Shown here: positions 38,601 to 41,345 of the stretch, one piece after another | Position numbering within the stretch: the first letter of the stretch is position 1 | Layout: the number at the start of each line of letters is the position of its first letter | Origin: a virus | Direction: 5' to 3' (one strand) | DNA: 41,345 nt | Virus record (IMG/VR): IMGVR_UViG_3300021475_000383 | Coordinates: 1 to 41,345 of that record | Translations under genes and position numbers: made by a program | The notes under the pieces: generated by a model | Database searches by the model: none | Told to the model about the DNA's origin: nothing | The model's input: the letters and a program-made list of their open reading frames with translations, nothing else

Positions 38601-39458
38601 GAAAGCCCTCGTCAACTCGGTCAAACCCTGCACCAGGGAATCGACCAGGCCCAGCACTTTGCCCAGCGACGGCCCCAGCGCTCTATCTAACTCCTCGGCG
38701 AGTAAGTTGATCGAGGTCATCAATTGACCGAACCGCGCGGTGATCGATTCCCCGGCGGGACCCGCTTCGAGACTCTTAATCCGGGCCTGAATGATAATCA
38801 TCTGCGCCAGGACGTCGGTATTGAGAAGCCGCGTATCGTCGCGAATTTCCTGGACGGTTTTATGCGTCTGGTCCCGGAGCATTTGCATGATCTGCAGCCC
38901 GATTGCTCCAAAATTTTGGTACACACTTCTGGCGGTCACAAATTGCTGGCTGGTCATCTGGCCGAAGGCCTGGACGGCGTGCGTCAGGTCCTCCGTGTTT
39001 CCGGCGGCGGAATCGACCGCTCCTGAAAAGGCCCGCATCACGGAGGGGATATCCTTCACCGCCACGCCGAAATTGCGCAGTTGGTTGGCGCTGGCGGCCA
39101 GATCTGCGAAGGAGAAACGGCTGGCCTCGGCGATGCGCTGCAGTTCCTGCATCGCTTGCGCGCCTCCGGCCGTGGCCGCAAAGGCCCGCTGGATCCGGTT
39201 CAACTGATCGCCCATCACGACCAATTGCTCCGTCGCCTTCAACACGGTCACACCCGAGAGCGCTGCGCTTAACTGATTCAGGGAATTGGCGGCCTGGTCG
39301 ACGCTGACGGAGAAACCCTTGACGCCCGCCGTGGCCTGCGTGGTGGACTGTTCGGTCGTCGTGCCGATGCTCTTAATGTTCTGGTTGAGCGAATTGATGG
39401 CCGTGGTGGCGCTCTGCGTCTGGAAGTCGACCTGGATGAAGATCCGATTCGCGGCCAT
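35643..39458 (-). CDS. Tail tape measure protein
   Basis: Encodes 1271 residues. The N-terminal part (SATTAINSLNQNIKSIGTT, VDQAANSLNQLSAALSGV) and the FADLAASANQLRNFGVAVKDIPSVMRAFSGA block are classic for tape measures. Hydrophobic spans lie near residues 295-390 and 1040-1110 (AGAAIGAAVGAVAGGLRILFPG). A long coiled coil lies between them, with KADEERRKDSLKNIDELLALQRKIE and MAEQSLQDQLSLIDQTKN. It sets tail length and passes into the host envelope during DNA entry. At about 0.15 nm per residue the tail would be near 190 nm. The start overlaps the G-T stop by one base. Confidence 0.92.
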   Translation of the reverse strand: MAANRIFIQVDFQTQSATTAINSLNQNIKSIGTTTEQSTTQATAGVKGFSVSVDQAANSLNQLSAALSGVTVLKATEQLVVMGDQLNRIQRAFAATAGGAQAMQELQRIAEASRFSFADLAASANQLRNFGVAVKDIPSVMRAFSGAVDSAAGNTEDLTHAVQAFGQMTSQQFVTARSVYQNFGAIGLQIMQMLRDQTHKTVQEIRDDTRLLNTDVLAQMIIIQARIKSLEAGPAGESITARFGQLMTSINLLAEELDRALGPSLGKVLGLVDSLVQGLTELTRAFERLPEPVRDVVVGLGSIAALAGVAATAFSAWRAIAPVIATVWGALTGAAAATAAVAEGAGTAATVLTGVISLGTGLGEIAAIVAAIVGGLAWVLSLGEKQKASQPTKDARDQQIADLKTQLANLSKGLYAPDQKKAEEATKRAADALDEANRRNLMIGKESIAALTEAYKAHFRSVAGYAEATALYRKALEVDIATEGKKADEERRKDSLKNIDELLALQRKIEIAQAGVTPDDTFAGRQRMAQLTADAYEEQIRRQTYNQNAEYDRRGQLQIDTLQKMGGHADEIAGWEKRMADNRVEQNAIADAKVQEHRLQTEGETNKLIDEQQKQMAEQSLQDQLSLIDQTKNLRVAALGAVTPDSLPERLKQIRDIQAANIEAIEKTRDTRIAAAKTTYDQFNADNPGATASIAEEYAKFEHTRITESRNAEVEIQLDRFNLWKESNDAIIAEQKKVYEGIKSALDKVWDALLSKSQSVWMALGNALKAAVLNAMKEIITSRLAAGIAGIFGYGTYTFKRGIGGIYEPPSPSGAGEPPAVPGIGSATGGLVPLPPGQGSAQRYVGDAFSALVRGAQAEGSTATDVARVATIGSESRMMETGWETGSPAGMDILPAGVASTLAYSSGGMPPAATRGAGVNAGGLTQMQQTIARLKTSLNIGKPITAQDATYDAQGNPIPAGGTIPWSSATSAQRLGAMIKSPAAAQLGLTLGTTLALAGLQRGGPKGGVETVSGATLAGVSAAFAFPALGLTALGGGLLGAGVGALAYGIQRGGKVGAGFDVGGGALTGAILGTAVFPGLGTAAGAAIGAAVGAVAGGLRILFPGMDQKIRDGVKRIYGIDIPNKQIRDQIAQIITNTYGGNVNVGLYSQEVQNIVRLYSATTGQMAGLPRPEYGVTTAQQGGQLTTQPVYSNGQLVQNPYSGTTTYQYSQRGLYMQLNPNQAMQLFSGQVVSVMQNNPSTVAQSNATALSAGNSRYATQGALLEPNTVMA

Positions 39459-40425
39459 CAGCGATTACCCTTCGCCTGCTTCTGCCACTGTTCCTTTTCG
39501 TAGTTCGCCCGCTCATCCGCCAGCTGGCGCAGCAGGAGAAATTCTGGATAGGGGATGCAGTCGAGCGCCACGACGATCCCGGCCTGAATGGCGAAGTCCA
39601 GATCGAGCACGGTGCTGACAAGTTTTCCGGCGGGGGTTTCGAGGAAAGCGGTGAGCGCCTGTTGCGGGCAGTGCGGACACGGCAACGCCCCGCGCCCTGC
39701 CAGCGGATCCTCCATCAACACCTCGGGGCATTCGCCCGGTCCCGGACAGAGATCCTTCTGCCGGAACATGCGGTGGAAGATAAAGCGCGGCGTGGGTTCG
39801 TCGGGCCAATCCCCGCCGCTTATGAGTTTGGGTCATCGGAAGCAGGCCCCAGGCGGTGCTCGATGAAGTCGACGACCGCACGCATGGCCTCGGCCTTATG
39901 CGGGCCTGGCACCGGTCCGGTATAGGATTCGCCCTTGCCTTCGCACTGGTCCCACAACCGCGCGCCCGATTCCGGATTGAATCGAATCTCCTGCTGGCCG
40001 TAGGGAAGGTCGAACAGTTTGTAGGAGCCGCGCCGGAATTGCAGGATTTGTTCCGCGGTGGGGACCTTCAAGCGATGCTGCACCGCGCCGGTAACGACAT
40101 TCAGCGACACGCAGGCCTCGTTGCCCTCAACCTCGACGTTCGTCACCAGACACATCCCAATCGCCTCCAGCACCATCGACGCTTCGGCTGGTGTCAGTTG
40201 CGGCGAGCCGTTGAGGGCGATGGCGTCATAGAGTTTTTGATCAGGTTCGCCAGGTTCGGGCGGAACGGTTTCGCTCCTGCCACGGCCCAGGCGCCGGGTG
40301 ATGTATTTGCGGGCGCGGCTGCGCACCGCCCATTCCTCGTCGCTCGGCCAACGCACGGTGACGATCTCGGTGCCGCCCAGGCGGGCGGGCGCGGGCATGG
40401 CGATTTCAGCTTTGGCATCGAACAT
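39458..40425 (-). CDS. Frameshifted tail assembly chaperone (G-T form)
   Basis: Predicted product of about 322 residues: the first 200 from the G frame, then a -1 shift at 39826 into the frame ending at 39458. The T part (about 122 residues) has no ATG, GTG or TTG between the stop at 39833 and the internal ATG at 39769, although its codons look coding from the junction on (DWPDEPTPRFIFHR). It carries CPGPGEC and CPHC, a possible zinc site, and a charged C-terminal helix (RQLADERANYEKEQWQKQ). In lambda-like phages the G-T form recruits the tape measure and tube protein during assembly. Position and layout match. Confidence 0.75.
39787..39832 (-). promoter_or_regulatory. Programmed -1 frameshift site
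   Basis: Slippery heptamer CCCAAAC at 39832-39826, read C-CCA-AAC in the zero frame, followed by a six-base spacer (TCATAA, containing the zero-frame stop). Then a stem GCGGCGGGG (39819-39811) pairs with CCC-A-CGCCGC (39796-39787): nine pairs, one bulged A, 14-base loop. Heptamer, spacer and stem are all in the normal range for -1 frameshifting. Confidence 0.8.
39820..40425 (-). CDS. Tail assembly chaperone (G-type)
   Basis: Encodes 201 residues. The sequence begins with PARLGGTEIVTVRWPSDEEWAVRSRARKYITRRLG, continues through a helical middle (TPAEASMVLEAIGMCLVTNVEVEGNE), and ends with MRAVVDFIEHRLGPASDDPNS. It lies between tail tube and tape measure, where this chaperone is always found, and its end carries the -1 slippery site. 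It should coat the tape measure and prevent aggregation before tube polymerisation. The family is very divergent, so the call rests mainly on position and the frameshift. Confidence 0.7.
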   Translation of the reverse strand: MFDAKAEIAMPAPARLGGTEIVTVRWPSDEEWAVRSRARKYITRRLGRGRSETVPPEPGEPDQKLYDAIALNGSPQLTPAEASMVLEAIGMCLVTNVEVEGNEACVSLNVVTGAVQHRLKVPTAEQILQFRRGSYKLFDLPYGQQEIRFNPESGARLWDQCEGKGESYTGPVPGPHKAEAMRAVVDFIEHRLGPASDDPNS

Positions 40426-40431
40426 AACGAT

Positions 40432-40557
40432 TTAAGCCCCCACGAAATAGGCGAGCACCAACAGCGCGAGGCCGGCGCTCATCCAGTTGATTGGCCGGGT
40501 GACCGGCGGTTGCAAGTTGATGGTCCCGACCAGAAAGCAGATCAGGGCCAGGACCAA
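40432..40557 (-). CDS. Tiny two-segment membrane protein
   Basis: Encodes 41 residues from a TTG at 40557: a first span (VLALICFLVGTI), a short loop (NLQPPVTRPINW) and a second span (MSAGLALLVLAYFVGA). Third codon positions are strongly G/C, favouring this frame. An overlapping +1 frame has a better ATG at 40579, four bases after AGGAGG, but encodes an unconvincing Arg/Pro-rich chain. The true start of the membrane frame is therefore uncertain. Small membrane proteins at this place in tail operons have no known role; holin-like action is possible. Confidence 0.5.
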   Translation of the reverse strand: MVLALICFLVGTINLQPPVTRPINWMSAGLALLVLAYFVGA

Positions 40558-40587
40558 GAAACACGATGCGAATCTGCATGAGCCCTC

Positions 40588-41345
40588 CTACAGGCCGAAG
40601 ATGGCGTCGGTGGTGGTGATGGCCGACATCGTGAGTAAGTCGCCCGCAGCGGGTTTCAGCACCTTCACCGTGCAGTTGACGGTGACGATGCCGTCGGCCT
40701 CGCCGTTGACGACGCCCGAAACCTGGGTGCGCGGCATGGCAATCGCGAAGGTGTGGTGGCTCGGGCCAGCGCCGATGATCGCACCAGTGACGGTGATAAT
40801 CGAGGGCGCTTCGGCGTTGCTCATCAGGTTCGTGAACTCCTGCGAGCCCTTCTCGGCGCGCGCCACGAAGGTCAGCGTGACTTCGCGATTGCCGTACTCC
40901 ATGCGGCCCCGGATGGCGTAACCGTTCTGCTGGCCGCTGCCGGGATAGTAGCCGGTGGGCAGCCTGACGTTGTTGTTCCAGCGAAACTCGGCGCTGATGA
41001 ATCCCTGGTTCAGCACGTAGTCGATGCCGTTGATGTTGATCGCCGCGCCCGATGCATTGAGCATGTGTTCGGGCGTAACCGCCGGGAAGGTGAGGGTCGA
41101 CGGGAACGTGACCGACCCGGTGCCAACCGTGTTGACGCTCACGCGGCAATTGGCGCGGCCAGGCCCCGACGCCAGCGAGAGCGTCCAGTCGTTGATCACC
41201 ATCCCCAGCAGGGCGCGGTCGACGACCGAATCCGGCTGCGGGCGGATCTGTTCGGCGTAGGTGAAGGGCGGCAGGTTGATGCAGTTCACCACGGGGTCGC
41301 CTGGGACGGCGGAATAGGTCAGGCCCGCGATGGGGGTGCCGGTCT
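40588..41345 (-). CDS. Major tail tube protein, 5' part cut by the window end
   Basis: At least 252 residues; the frame stays open to the last base, so the start lies outside, and the GTG at 41292 is internal (coding continues upstream as GLTYSAVPGDPV). Beta-rich segments include ALLGMVINDWTLSLASGPGRANCRV, NGIDYVLNQGFISAEFRWNN, MEYGNREVTLTFVARAEKG and ADGIVTVNCTVKVLKP, fitting a tube sandwich fold. It precedes the chaperone and tape measure genes as the tube gene does in siphophages. It should polymerise into the rings of the tail tube. The family match is by position and fold. Confidence 0.7.
   Translation of the reverse strand, partial: TGTPIAGLTYSAVPGDPVVNCINLPPFTYAEQIRPQPDSVVDRALLGMVINDWTLSLASGPGRANCRVSVNTVGTGSVTFPSTLTFPAVTPEHMLNASGAAININGIDYVLNQGFISAEFRWNNNVRLPTGYYPGSGQQNGYAIRGRMEYGNREVTLTFVARAEKGSQEFTNLMSNAEAPSIITVTGAIIGAGPSHHTFAIAMPRTQVSGVVNGEADGIVTVNCTVKVLKPAAGDLLTMSAITTTDAIFGL

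Noticed and set aside
1-41345. tRNA genes
   Set aside because: No cloverleaf with a GTTCRANNC T-arm and matching acceptor stem was noticed on either strand; a covariance search was not possible.

Overview
The window is a contiguous piece of a tailed-phage genome or prophage, high in G+C. Nearly all genes read leftward (minus strand) in dense, translationally coupled runs: start/stop overlaps of the ATGA, GTGA, TAATG or TGATG type are the rule. The tail genes follow the lambda/gene-transfer-agent (siphovirus) plan, so a long, flexible, non-contractile tail on a Gram-negative host is the best reading. The large serine recombinase and the lone Xre-type regulator mark it as temperate. No host gene is visible, so host and phylum stay unproven. 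The repeat style of the tail fibre and the small zinc-ribbon proteins recall phages of soil bacteria such as Acidobacteriota, but that is only an impression.

Right part (23.1-41.3 kb), late tail module in transcription order: tail tube protein (cut by the window end), a tiny membrane protein, a G-type tail assembly chaperone with its -1 frameshifted G-T form, the tape measure protein, an M-like distal tail protein, a very large hub/tip protein that joins gpL-like and gpJ-like parts, two long fibre proteins with a small coiled-coil protein between them, and a small terminal gene. Terminase, portal and capsid genes should lie beyond the right edge.

Switch (22.3-23.1 kb): the only rightward gene is a small Xre-type repressor. 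Its 3' end overlaps the end of the late operon tail to tail. Upstream of it is a control region with a clear leftward sigma70-type promoter, a 33-bp dyad and tandem ACTAAG repeats. The core of that motif recurs 21 kb away, beside a terminator near position 1.1 kb.

Early left operon (22.3 to about 10.8 kb): zinc-ribbon protein, YqaJ-type exonuclease, RecT-like annealing protein, small accessory genes, an MT-A70 adenine methyltransferase overlapping a possible PD-(D/E)XK nuclease, a Xis-like helix-turn-helix protein, a stand-alone arm-type DNA-binding domain, the serine recombinase with a large dyad behind it (candidate attP), a VRR-NUC nuclease, and a replication initiator-like protein whose coding sequence contains three 22/23-bp iterons beside an AT-rich inverted repeat (candidate origin).

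Far left (0-10.7 kb): about thirty small, mostly unrecognised genes. They include many CxxC zinc-ribbon proteins, one papain/transglutaminase-like protein and, at the edge, a DUF3489 protein with a histone-H1-like repeat. No endolysin or spanin was recognised, so the lysis genes are outside the window or too divergent to see.
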